A DNA stretch of 64,000 nucleotides from Saxidomus purpurata (taxonomy: Eukaryota; Mollusca; Bivalvia; Venerida; Veneridae): NCBI GenBank assembly GCA_022818135.1, contig JAFMSR010000018.1:38335734-38399733 (forward strand), read 5' to 3'. Shown one piece after another: positions 45,775 to 57,911 of the stretch. Position numbers and translations under genes: made by a program. The first letter of the stretch is position 1. The number at the start of each line of letters is the position of its first letter. The notes beneath the pieces were generated by a model. The model searched no databases and was not told the DNA's origin. It saw only the letters and a program-made list of their open reading frames with translations.

Positions 45775-45960
45775 TATCCTTGATTGTTTATAAGTCCCGG
45801 CCAACTCTGGGACATCTCCGTGTGTGATCTATGAGAGACATCGAGTACCAGATCCTAGCTCTTTTTACGAATAGACCCATTGGTTCTTTTACATGCCCGG
45901 TGTATAGCACCGATACACGTGAGACTACCATGTTATCCGTACTCTTAAAGTTGAATATTT
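45775..45960 (+). repeat. rptC dispersed repeat copy
   Basis: GTTTATAAGTCCCGGCCAAC, CCAGATCCTAGCTCTTTTTA, GAATAGACCCATTGGTTCTT and CCGATACACG match 24435-24590. Confidence 0.7.
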
Positions 45961-46984
45961 TAGCTGTATCCAAACTTTGGAAATTATTATCTGAATCCTA
46001 AATTTTGGTACTTGTATTTGAAGTGTGGAAATTCTTATCTGAACATTTATCGTAGATATGACGATATGTTTCTTATACCGTGGAAATTGTAAAAAATGTA
46101 TCGTGACAATTACGATTTCGTATTCTTGGTTTACAGATTACACGTGCTACACGTGGATCATAATTTTACAAACTGAACCGACTAAAACAGTAAGGCTAGT
46201 CAGTTTCCAGAAAATAAGAACCAATTTAAACGAAATTAAGTATAAAGTCGTTAAATAATAAAATACATTTTGCTTTCTTTGATATTTTGCTATAAATCAG
46301 TTTATATAATTGCACTGAATATAGAAATTGTCAAGTTCAGAGAAGATGAAGACTGTTAATAGTCTTTGTAGTGTAATGATTTACATTGGGTTCTGTATAC
46401 CATTAGATCTCATTTAAGTCATCGTTGTAAATAATAGTCATAAAATGTTGTTTTTATCTGTTTCAAGAAATAAGCCATGTACGTCAGAACCTACTTTAGC
46501 GAATTACTGCAGCATGCTCTGTGATTGTTATGTTTTGAAGATTATTTATAAAATGCTTCGGAAATGATCTCTGGTTGCCTATTTTAATGTGTATAATGTA
46601 GTGGTCTTCAAAAACCATCTATTGAAAACCATCTCTTTCTCAAGTGGACACAAAGCCAATCTCCAGTCTACTTTATGATGAAAAAAATTGACCTGAAATA
46701 GGATGAATCCATGATTTAAGTCTGATGACTCTTTTATAATAGATAGATGGATATAATTTATTACCTCCTTATTTGGAGGATGTTAATTAGATGATTTTAA
46801 AAAATTCTAGACATGGATTGTAAACGTCTTAAACGTTACAGATGCAGTCGGCATGACATTTGATATGTTTTTAGTTTTGCTGAACCTAAGGTCAGTCAGT
46901 GAGATGGGTCTAAAACTAGATCATGGGTTCAGATCATAGGTAAGCAATGTGAAAATTTTAGAAATCACATTTTGTACCCAATTA

Positions 46985-47560
46985 TCATTAAATTCGCCAG
47001 AAAGCTCTTTTTCGGTGCAGTCGTGTTTAACCCGCTTTTGACGGGAAGTCGGTAACCTGATTCAGAAGTATTGTATGTTTTGGATTGAAATATGTACTCT
47101 GCAAGGCACCTTTTAATTGCCAATACCGTATGAAGAAAGTCTTATATGAATGGTTTTATAATTTTGCAACGTAAATAGTTCATATCTGTCAGCATAATAT
47201 GTTGTTACGTCAAAACTTTTGTTGATTATGAGTGTAAAGTAATTATACTTTCTCGACCACTAAATAAGGGTTAGTATTTCGAGTAACATATTTGATACGA
47301 AAAATAAGGATAAAGAACTTAATTACAATTGGAGAGAAAATCTGCAAGCGGCCGGTTAGCTCAGCCGGGAAAGCATTCGCCCTGTAAGCGAATGGTTCCT
47401 GGGTCGCTTTGCGGTCAGGCTGCACATGTTTCCCGTCCTGTGACATCTGGCGCCCTCTTACTGCATAAAGATAAAACTTAACAGGGATTTTTACTATGAA
47501 ATCCAGCTACTCATCCTTTTCATATACTCAAAATCGCGCTGACCATCTTTATTAAAAAGA
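46985..47560 (+). repeat. rptA composite repeat copy
   Basis: Starts CTTTTTCGGTGCAGTCGTG at about 47006. The tRNA-Thr-like module at 47347-47420 (GCGGCCGGTTAGCTCAGCCG, CGCCCTGTAAGCGAATGG) shows a good anticodon arm, TTCGC / GCGAA. The tail ends at CATCTTTATTAAAAAGAGTA. Confidence 0.9.
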
Positions 47561-49662
47561 GTACATGTTAGCTTTAACTTTTAGGTGAAGCTTAAAACTG
47601 GGTCACATTATACACGTGACAATCACCAATGAGGTCATCAAGTAAACTCATACATTTTTCTGCACACTATACACCAAATCAAATTTTCTCGAAAAATTTA
47701 TCTAAGAAAGCATTTATTCTCTTTTACGATATCATTGAAAAAATACTGCGGTATGTTTATAGCATGTAAGTATAGGATAAAGGTCTATATTACAGGAATA
47801 AACAAAATTATTGCAATGTCCAATCTATGGACAAGTTTTGTATCGAGATATATATAGACCGGCGTTATAGTTTTACTGAAAATTATCAAGTGTTGCACTT
47901 AAAATAATTGGAAAGTAGGGCATTAAAGGGCATTATTGTATAGGAAGAGGAGTGTAGGCTTATAACGTACATATAGGTTTGCTGTAAGAATACCGTATAA
48001 CATCCTTTTTCGTAATAGATATATGTTTCCAGTAGTTGTAACTTCTAAAGTGCTCGTGGACCTTCAAGTAATGATACATAGAAATTATTTCAAAATTTGG
48101 CAAAGAGGAATTTTCATACTGTTTTTCGTTCGATTTAATTGCATCTAGGATTTTGTTTGGATAAACTAAATTTAGAGGAAATTGTAAAACGACCACTGAT
48201 CATATTGCTTCTGTCGCTTTTGATGTAATTTTGTTTGATAGAAAATGTAAACTGTGGACAGGTGGACGGACGGACGGCAGACGAACTACGGACATATAGT
48301 GATGAACATTCAGTGATGAAAAGTGCTTAGCACGAGCATTTCTAGCTCATGAGAATTAAAACACGCAAGCAAATAAAACTAACCCCGACTGTAGAGTGCA
48401 TAACCTGGAAGTTTAATTAATGCATGTATTACTTAATGTAACTATACAGAGAGTACAGAGTGTATTCAGGAATGAAAGTGGTTAGCATACTCATGATGTA
48501 TCCCACAATTTTATCGGGACGGTTAACAACTTTGCCTGTCGAACTAATTAACAGTATCTAAAAATTGAACAGTTTATAATAGTCTTTTCAAAGCTTAGAC
48601 ACTAGAGAATTTGAAATCATTCCTATTGCTTTAGTCTTTTGGGGCATGAAAGTGCAGTTACATACCGGAATGACTAGTAGCAGCAGTAGGCGTTTTACCT
48701 GAAGGTCATCCGTTCGATCTGCACTTTGGAATCTCGACTGCACCTCCTTTATTACTCACACGCACTGATTTCGAACTTTCTTCAAATCTAAAGTAAATTA
48801 GTTTGAACTCAAACACAACTGTAGTCTTTAAAATCGTTCACAGTTTTAGGTCACACCGAAAAAATCAAAACAAAAAAATAAAATTTGACGCGAACCTAAC
48901 CCGAATAAATGCTTCGTGCTCCGCCAATTGTAAAAGACGAATTAAGACATTTAAAGTAAACCATGGATCGCTTAAATATATCAATGAAAACCTTACAATG
49001 GGTAAACACCTCGTCTGTCATGTTTTTGCTTTATCTAATGAAATATCTGACCCCAAGTGCCCTTTAAAGAACATTAAAGAATCAGGTGTTTTGCTAATAG
49101 CTTTGCTTATGAATACAAAATTGACGTTCATTAGAATTTATGGCTAACGAGGGCTGAAGGATCATTTTTTTGTATTTTGATACGATTATCTGTACAGGCA
49201 AATTACTCAACAAGATACCTGTCTATTTGTACTGTAAGTAGAGTTTTATTATTGAGAAATATGTTTTTGTTGTTTTGCAAAATGTCAACAAACAGGTTTT
49301 CACTTACTCTACTTCGTTTAAATGACGGACACGAACTTATTCAGTTATCTAGATATTTAAAAGCTTTTAGTTACTATGAGAAATGCACTCTGTACCGATA
49401 AACACTGTATTCTGTTTAAAACTGCAATATCATGTACTAAGTCACTTTTACCATGCTATTCAGAATGCACAAGTCTCTGTATCACTCCTGTTCGTATGAA
49501 ACCAATGAAATAAAAATACCATTGAAAGTAATGAGCATGACAACGCTGTGAAAATCGCAGACAATCAGGACGTTCATTAGGACACTAGATATACAGTAGT
49601 TTAGTGCCGTTTTTGAGAAATGTGTCCATCGCCATCAGAGATGCTTTTAACTCTATATTACG
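47561..49662. other. Intergenic stretch, one degenerate repeat end
   Basis: At about 48255-48350 GGACAGGTGGACGGACGGAC and TTAGCACGAGCATTTCTAGC resemble the end of a mollusc interspersed repeat. A 114-codon plus-strand frame (48803-49147) has no recognised domain and I treat it as chance. Confidence 0.45.
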
Positions 49663-49666
49663 TTAA

Positions 49667-50620
49667 GGTGGTATGCGCCTCAAATATTTTGTTCGAATTT
49701 TCGCATGAAATTTACACTGTGCATAATTGAAGATATTTCTGATGGAAGCCCGATTTCAATGTTTTGATATCTCTTACAGTTTCTATGCTGTTGTGCTTCA
49801 AACATTGCCAATGACGTCACTTTTTGCACAGAACGCTATTATGGCATGCAAGATTATGCGACAATTGATGTAAATAATTAGAATTAAATGAAGTAGATAT
49901 TTTATTTTTCGGTATGTACATGTATATACGTAATCATTATTTACATACTGCTTATTTCATGTCTTTCAATCATTACTTTTTTGTTATAAACAGTATTATT
50001 TATCTGAAAAAAGTATCAAGTTGTGCATAAAACTTTCATTTATTTTAAGGACACATGTGAAAATTGCATTTAAACGCTTATGTCAGATATGGGGTAGGGG
50101 TACGAATTGGTAATATGACGAAATACTCGAGTCGGTGACCCCTACTTTTTACAATGTCAACTAATAGCAAAATTAGGTTTTACATAACATATTGAACTTT
50201 AACGTTTTTTCATCGAGCCGATTTCATACAAGTTTAATTTTACGCTAAAATTTTAACAAAACTCGAAGTCATTTATTTACATTTTGACGTCACAAATCCG
50301 TGCATAGCGGTTACAACGTCAAACTTTTTACGTCGAATTTTATATCAGTGTGTAGATCTAATTCAAAGATATAAGATAAAATCAGTAGGTTGAAAATATA
50401 TAACAAAGGCAAAACGCTACAGCTTAAAAACCTGCTGGCAGTGTAGGAAAGCGCGCTGGTAAAAAAGTGACGTCAGTAGCTATGTTTGGAGTATTACTGA
50501 AGAAAAAGTTTAAAAGATATTACAAAAAGAAGTTCCCTGTGCAATTGGAAATATGCTGAAATATACATGGTGCCAATGTAAGAAGAAAATTCGAGAATTT
50601 AAGTTGAGGCGCATTCGACC
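49667..50620. mobile_element. TTAA-flanked non-autonomous transposon, 954 bp
   Basis: TTAA at 49663-49666 and 50621-50624 encloses terminal inverted repeats GGTGGTATGCGCCTCAA and (reverse complement) GGTCGAATGCGCCTCAA. A TTAA target duplication is the mark of piggyBac-type transposition, though the repeat text is not that of classic piggyBac. No transposase frame is present. Three perfect TGACGTCA palindromes lie inside (49812, 50285, 50468). Confidence 0.75.
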
Positions 50621-51229
50621 TTAAGTTACTGGTATGACGTTAGCGTGCGCCGTATGGCTTTACGTTGCTTAATTGTACTTTTTTTAAAAATGTTTATCTT
50701 ACTTGAAGTTTTGAAATTTTAAGAGAAAACGTAATAAGAACTAGTGACACTTTGAATGAAATATGTTGATTATTTTTTGTACAGGAGACAACCCTCGTGC
50801 ATCTCTACAATTAATATAACAATTTTTATTCACACGAGTGGTTTGCATCTTACAGTAATCTGGTATGTCTCACTTCCAGGTTACAACTTTGTTACTGGAA
50901 TAAATTGTTAAGTATTATTGTTCTTTGAACAAGAAAATGCATGGTTTTGTTGGGTAAAACGAGGCATAGCGCTCACTGTGTGAAAAACGCTCAATCATTC
51001 CCATTTTGTAAATATGAAAGACATAATAATATGACTTTTCTCTAATGGCGTGTGATTGGTATAAACATAACGAGGTGAAGTTAAGGGTTAACTGTGTATA
51101 CGCTTAGTATCAATAATTTCTGGTTAATTTTAATAAAAAAAGGTGGGATGACATGTATTTTTGTGACTTTTCTATTGAAGAGTAGTACTGCCACAAATAC
51201 ATCTTGCTTTGTTATATTTGAACTTGAAT

Positions 51230-51560
51230 TGATTATTATGTAGGATGCTTTGTCGTATGTCATTAAATGATTTCTGCATGCTGGATTATGTTTTCGTTCA
51301 TTCAATATATTGGTCACTCCTTATGTTAAGTGCTACATTTCACAACTGAAGTTCTTCATTCTTTACTCTACTTAAAAATTGTTTAGTCTACAGTATAGAA
51401 AATAATGATTATGTCTTATTGTATATTTTCTTGCTACTAACCCTTATTTCGCCATGTCTTGTCCATCAATAGTTACATTGGAATTGAAAGCCTGCACGTT
51501 TTTGTACTTATCCCTCAGCATGCTTGTGTTGACATCTGTATATGTGTGCCTTGTGCTTAT
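51230..51560 (+). repeat. rptB dispersed repeat copy
   Basis: TGCTTTGTCGTATGTCATTA, CACAACTGAAGTTCTTCATT, TTGCTACTAACCCTTATTTC, GAAAGCCTGCACG, in the same order as 38090-38400; the GGTCCACCATCC end is missing. Confidence 0.7.
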
Positions 51561-53699
51561 GAACATGAGGACATTTTAAATGTCTTCCTATATATATAAG
51601 ACAATGTAAATAAGTATCATGTGATATATCATGTAGCTAAGTTTATACAGGCGTCCAAGTCCATGTTTCTAGGAAGACTTTCTAGTTGATGCATTAAACA
51701 ACAAGTGAAGGCGTTTTGTCCCTCATGGGGTGGGCGTAATCCCCAATCAATAACGTAAGGCGGGACTTGAAATAATGAAAAAATAAGTTGATGTCATTCG
51801 TTTTTGTTGCTTTGTTTCATGATCAGTTATGTTACATTGGGGACTGTTTCTCTCTTATGCATTTTCGCCGAAATTGTTTTTATTTTTTGTGGATCGGTTC
51901 ATTAAACACATTTGTACCGCAGATTAGCGGATAAAGTGGGTGCATTGCCCCGAATTACTTACTCTACGTGATACTTAATTTTGTGCTGGGAATTTATCAC
52001 TGAATAGCAAATAACCAAGTAACTTGCTTAACAAGAGCATCAGCAACATAGAGTCATCTTGCAACTGAAAACAACTAAATATGTTTGAATTTGATATAAA
52101 TTGTGATTGAAGACAAGCTAAATGAAAATAAAGGGACGTATTTCAGTAATAGGCCCAAATACTGTCATGATTCTTTAAACATGACACCTCTTTCATTGTG
52201 TTAAATATCAAATAAATATGTTGAATCATATTTCATGTGATAAAGACAGATACGTCAATATGAGGCAAGGTAGAGTTAAGGTTATTGCGTTGCGCCTCAG
52301 CGCAACGTATGTTTGGGGTAACGTAACTGGAAGTCACTGGTGAGGTGGCAATGATCAATTTATCACCGTATCGGTAGTAGTGAATAAATTCGTTTTCGAT
52401 ACTGACAAGACTTCGTTGAAGTTACTGACATTGAACTAAATTCCACTGGTAAACAATGCAGTATTCTAAATTTGCTACAAAGGCACAGAATAGTTAAATG
52501 ATAAAAATGATGAATAATCGTGATTTATATTAAACAATTTTTTTTTCGGCAAATAATAGTTCATTTCGGTAAATATTTAGGTATGTGGTAAAACCCTGAC
52601 CAGACCAGACCAGAACACACAAAAGGCCGATCGTACCAGAAATTTTCGCCGATATGACTTACACACAACAGCGTTATTATTTCGGTATTTAAAATATCTG
52701 CTTTGGTACATGTGTAACCAAACTAGATTTTCATTGTTGAAGTAATAATATTGAGCACTAAGAGCAGTATCGAAACGTTTTCATCTGTAATAGAAACTAA
52801 AAATTCAATGTTAGTTCACCGAATGGATTTATTTGTGTGTATATAGGCCCCTAATGTTTTACCGAGTTCTGAGTTTTTGTTTATGTTGTTTTGTTCATAT
52901 CGGCGGAAAATTCCGGTACGTTTCGTGCTTTCCGTGGTGTAGTCTTTTACCCCAACAATTAAAATTTTCCAAAATTGAAAGACCCGCCATTACGATCTTT
53001 GCGGGACTGTTTCTCCCCATTATGATGGTCAGGAAAATTGTTTAAAAATTTAAAATTCGCATAGAAAGTACAGCAACAATGCTTGAATATAGCCTATGCT
53101 CACTACGATGACCACTATATACAATTTACATTCGTAAATATCCATCTTTACAGGTCAAGTTCGATTATGGCCACATTTGCACTTAATAATTCAGAGAAAC
53201 ACATGTGTGCCCTGTATGATAGTCGTTATACATTTTCATACTTGTATGTTACTGAATAACACAAAGAGGGAGCATCCTTTTTTCTTTTGGAAACTTTTCC
53301 TTTTGCACACATTTCTAGATTTTGCTCTATTACTCTAGGTAGAAAAACTCTTGACTATTGTAAAAAAATGATTAAATAGAACATCATCTTATACTTACTA
53401 CTCTGGGAAACATTACAGTCTGTATGCCACGAAGTTTTCCTTGCAAGAACGGTAACATACCTTCCACTTAATATACTTGTATAAATTTTGTATATGTAGT
53501 CATAAGCAATTAGTATAACTAAAACAATGCAACCAGGGATTTGACGGGTATATTGTCGTATTGCAAGACTCTTTGAAAAAAACTTGCTTCTTTTCTATTC
53601 CTTGGTTTTAATCAATCGGCCCCTGTATTAAAGTTGTAAAGTATATTAAGAGTATCCATGTGATTATATTGTTATTGCAAAACTTTTGAAATTCTGACA
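51561..53699. other. Intergenic stretch without recognised content
   Basis: No splice-bounded frame, RNA or clear repeat found. Confidence 0.45.
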
Positions 53700-55040
53700 A
53701 GACTTCTGGCATTTATTCTTGTTATATTGGAATGGTGGTCACCTTGGATCCAAAACTAGGTAACAAGATCGATCAAGAGATAACTTTTTATTGCTCTAAA
53801 AGTAACTTTTATAACCAATTTTTATGAGAATTAGCCAGAATTTCCGGTCTTGATGATGACCTAACTAAATCTGGAACCTATGATCAAGGTTGATTTTGAT
53901 CACTTGTGTAATAAGTGGCCTGCACTCAGGTGGACGAATAGGGTCATATGGCTACTCTTGTTGGCAGTTCTAGTAAGTGAAGAAAATCAGTCGATTTTAT
54001 ATGTCTCTCTCTATTTTTACGTCTCAAAATCGTGTTCCGAAGTCTAAACGTTCTGCCTTTAAAACAGTCTCATCTTTCCTTGGGCAACGCTATCTTCTTT
54101 GCTGCGACCCGCAGCAACTTTTCTACTTGTTACACTGTACTTCCTCTAAATATTTTCTATCACTGTGTGGCACATGTTATGCTACGGATAATAAGTATTT
54201 GGACGGACAGACCGGTCGGACAGATAAAGCGGCGAACATGTGCCCATTCGAGCAGCATCAAACTAATGTTTTATGACTCTTGATTCAAATAATATTGACT
54301 CATGAGTGAAACAATCATCTTTTAATACTTTTATTTTAAAAATGTGCCACCGGCTAATACTAAAGGCATCCAAGAATTTGATAAAATATTGATATTTCTG
54401 ACATTTGACCTTTCAGTGTGACCTCATTTTTTCTCAAAATCTATAGTAATTTTAAGTGGGCACAATTGTGACCTAAAGTTGTAACCTTGATATTGCAGTA
54501 AGCCTATCAGCAATTTTGAGTAGATCTGGACCGGCCTTTGTTTGCGAGAGATATACATGTACACGCACCGGGACATAAACTAATCAATAAATGTTCTCTT
54601 CCAACTTCCCGGATGGACATAACAAACACCTAAAATAAAGAGTTACATATTATCATATTGGCTCCAAATGCCACGCATACTCACTCATGCACAACAAAAA
54701 TTCAATGATGAACTTTGATGTACCCAAAAGTCTAAATTGTAATTTGAACAATCGTAGTGGAGGGGCACTACACAATGCTACATACCACATATCTAAGCTC
54801 TAGACTTTATGGTTTTGGATAAGGTTTTCTTATACAAGTCTGTATGAAATTGATGACCCTTGGCCGGGGTCAATTTTGATACAATGGGTATAAGTTTAGC
54901 AATCTTGATAGACAATATCACACTTCAAATATTTAAGTTCTGTGTCTTATATTTTGGAAAAGGATATTTTCTAAGATTTTCCTTTTAAAAACTGTGACAT
55001 TGGCCTTAAAGCCACATTATTCTTAGCAATACTTAATTTT
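53700..55040 (+). repeat. Long-period mollusc repeat (rptD) block
   Basis: Repeated phrases ACTTTTGA...TTGACCTTTCAGTGTGACC, GATCAAGGTTGATTTTGATC, TTGACCCTTGGCCGGGGTCA, and GGACGGACAGACCGGTCGGA are the typical degenerate text. Frames of up to 99 codons here are not genes. Confidence 0.55.
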
Positions 55041-56690
55041 GTTAAATCAAATTCATGATTTTAAAATATACGGGTGCTAATAAATACTATTAGATATCAT
55101 CAAATCGTTCGTTATAAAACTCAAAATTTTGCAGCCAAACCCTAAAGTTGCTTTTCTCTGCCTTTACTACAAGTAAAATTAACTACAGTTGTTTATTTAC
55201 ATTTCAAAATGCTTACTTCCGACTGGTGCAGAAGCTAAAAACTATTTTCACTTATATTATTTAATTGGTTGATGAAATCATTTGTAAACAACCAAGCCAA
55301 GTTATAATATTTCTAACTTATATTTAATACATTCTATTACATATGTTTTTGTCTTCATTGATAATGAAAGATAAAGTATTTAACGAACTAGTTTACAATT
55401 ATTTCGAATTGATACAATAGTTGCTTTTAGTGCTGGAAGAAAATGAGATTTCCTTATGACTAAAGTACTAAGACTGATAGGTGCTGATCCCCTTTGCAAA
55501 GTTTAAAAAGAACCAAATGATCCAATGATTAGCAAGCACTGAATTTTACTTTGAAATAAATCTTATTAAAAGACGACCAAAATATTCTGTTCAAATTTTA
55601 TTTAGATAGGCGAAATGATGGCCCTATATAACAGTCACTTGAGTATTATCTTGCTGTTTCGGATATAGAAGTGATTGCATAATAACTTGGTACTCTCTAA
55701 ATTAGGTCAATATTTGACAATTCGTTGCAAGATGAAGCTTAAGTGTGCTCAAGAGAAAATAGGCAACACACATCAAATTCAAGGTCATCATTGAAAAGGT
55801 TGAATTTCAGTTTGTATGGTCATGTCATATAACCGATCGTAGAACAAAACTATGATGTTCAAATTGTTCAAATATTTGCAATCGTTCTGAAGTGGATGAT
55901 TTTGATACGTTCCGAATTTCAGAACGATTAGTTTCCGATTAGTTGATATATTAGGCAAAATCCATTAAAGAGTGTAAGGAGTTTCCATTAGTGTATAACA
56001 TTAAAATGAACCCGAAAGATACACGAATGAAAGTCAAACACCAATTGCAAAAGAGAATTAACATTTGATTCAAAACTTTTCTGCCATAAGTGTATCACTT
56101 TTTGAGTTTTAATCTAATATCGAAGTTGGAGAAAACAATGCTCGGAGGGTAAATACTTAAGGTTCTAGTACTGTTGGGTGTCCGTCGAATATCGTCTACA
56201 ATTTTGTAATTTACATTGTAGTAAAATGATTTTGAAAGGAATCTAAATTGAATCTAAACTAAATGGATTCTGACACAAGATCTGGAATGGTTTGATGAAG
56301 GGTTACATTGGATCAACATGTCTAGACTTAATGTCCTTTTGGAAAACTATTGCTACATTTTGCCTTTTTACACTATTAAAGACACATTTCTTGATATTTA
56401 ACTACGCTATAATTTTAATACTTTCTTTCTTTGATTTGTTCTTATCACGACATGGTCTAGGTTAAAGATTGATAATGGGCAAAATTGGACATTTAGGTCA
56501 GAGTTAAGAGCCCTTTATTTATAAAAAGATATTTTGTCGCGTACGTTTTATAATCTTGTACCATACATATTTATACGACATGTGAATCCACATGCCAATG
56601 TGCAAGTGTTAACCAGTTTCGAACTGTAAATATAGATCATAAGACAGTCTGAAAAATTTAAATGTCGACCGAGCAAATTGTTACCTCTGA
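55041..56690. other. Intergenic stretch without recognised content
   Basis: AT-rich; a fragment ATGATGGCCCTATATAACAG at about 55616 echoes the start of the 17293 repeat. Nothing else is recognised. Confidence 0.4.
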
Positions 56691-56691
56691 A

Positions 56692-56728
56692 CAGGAACGT
56701 AGAATATACAGTTGATTCTACGTTCCTG
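56692..56728. repeat. Perfect 14-bp stem hairpin
   Basis: CAGGAACGTAGAAT, a nine-base loop, then ATTCTACGTTCCTG. Confidence 0.9.
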
Positions 56729-57786
56729 CTCTGAATCATTTACTGACATGAGACCAGTTTCCGAACCATACCAGTTTCCGACTACTCGTTATCATAGCTT
56801 TCGCGTAACTCTTCAGAATGGGAGTACTATATAGTTTCAAACTGTATCGTCCAAACAAGCAGCGAACAAAATTTCATTTTCTAAAGATATGTACTTTCAA
56901 AGAAATTCTACATTATACATCTGCTTGCAAAATATGGCACAGTTCAAGTGTTGTGAACTGATGATACAGTGATGTACGAAATGGAGCGGCACGGAACGGA
57001 TAAAAGACAGACACTCATTACGAGCGTCGGAAAAGTAGGGAAAGGAGTTTACATTTTAGAGAATAAAAGTTCTCATAGATTTAAATAATTTATGATTCCG
57101 AAACTGTTCTGGATAAAATCATGTCGGAAACTGGTCCTGTACCTTAAGTTATTAACATTAATTAGGCTGTCCTTTCGGGCCCCCAATTTGGTACGCATGC
57201 GCAAAAGACACTGGTCATGTTTAAATCATTGAAAAGGGGATAAACTGACGTTTGTAAATGTGTAGATAACTTTTGTTTACAAGACACATACAAGAAAAAA
57301 TATACAGAAAACCTCAATTTTTGTCGGAAACTGGTCTAGTAGTGTTTCTCTGATTTGACCGTAATTTTTTTTTTAGACCTGCAGTTTATCTTATTTATTT
57401 CCTAGATAATAAGCACATCTAAAATGATAGGGCTGGGTCTTGTTTTACTCAAAGGGCACACAATCAGCAAACGTGGTTAAAAAGTACATATACTTGACAA
57501 AGCTAAGCACTCAATATCTAAGCCCAGGGCATTGCAGATTTGTAAGAATAATGTTTACGATTATCTTTTGTTATGCCAACCAGAGTTACATGGAATCTTT
57601 ATAAACAAGTTTGGCAGAAGATATACCAAGGAGCATTGCTGTGAGGTTTGTTTCACATTGGCCTTGCAATTCATGAGTTTGAAGCACGACGGACGACATA
57701 CATCGGACGCATAGAAAGGTTGCAGTCTTCAGCTTGTCTTTGTCTATTTACATGGCAATTTCTTTTTCAAGAGATAATGCAAAGAA

Positions 57787-57911
57787 AAACAATCGCAACA
57801 ATTTATATATGCCTGCATATAAATATTGGTCTTTATATGTGTCCTTGTGAAACAATCTCAACAATTTATCTATCACTGCATACAAAGTTTGGCCTTCGTG
57901 TGTGTCCTTGT
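57787..57911. repeat. 63-bp tandem duplication
   Basis: AAACAATCGCAACAATTTAT ... ATATGTGTCCTTGTG is followed by AAACAATCTCAACAATTTAT ... GTGTGTCCTTGTA with moderate divergence. It produces a repetitive frame on both strands. Confidence 0.85.

Noticed and set aside
48803..49147. 114-codon plus-strand protein
   Set aside because: No domain, no signal peptide, no supporting splice signals; one frame of this length is expected by chance.
53977..54276. 99-codon plus-strand protein
   Set aside because: Overlaps long-period repeat and ends in a GGACGGACAG tract typical of such repeats.
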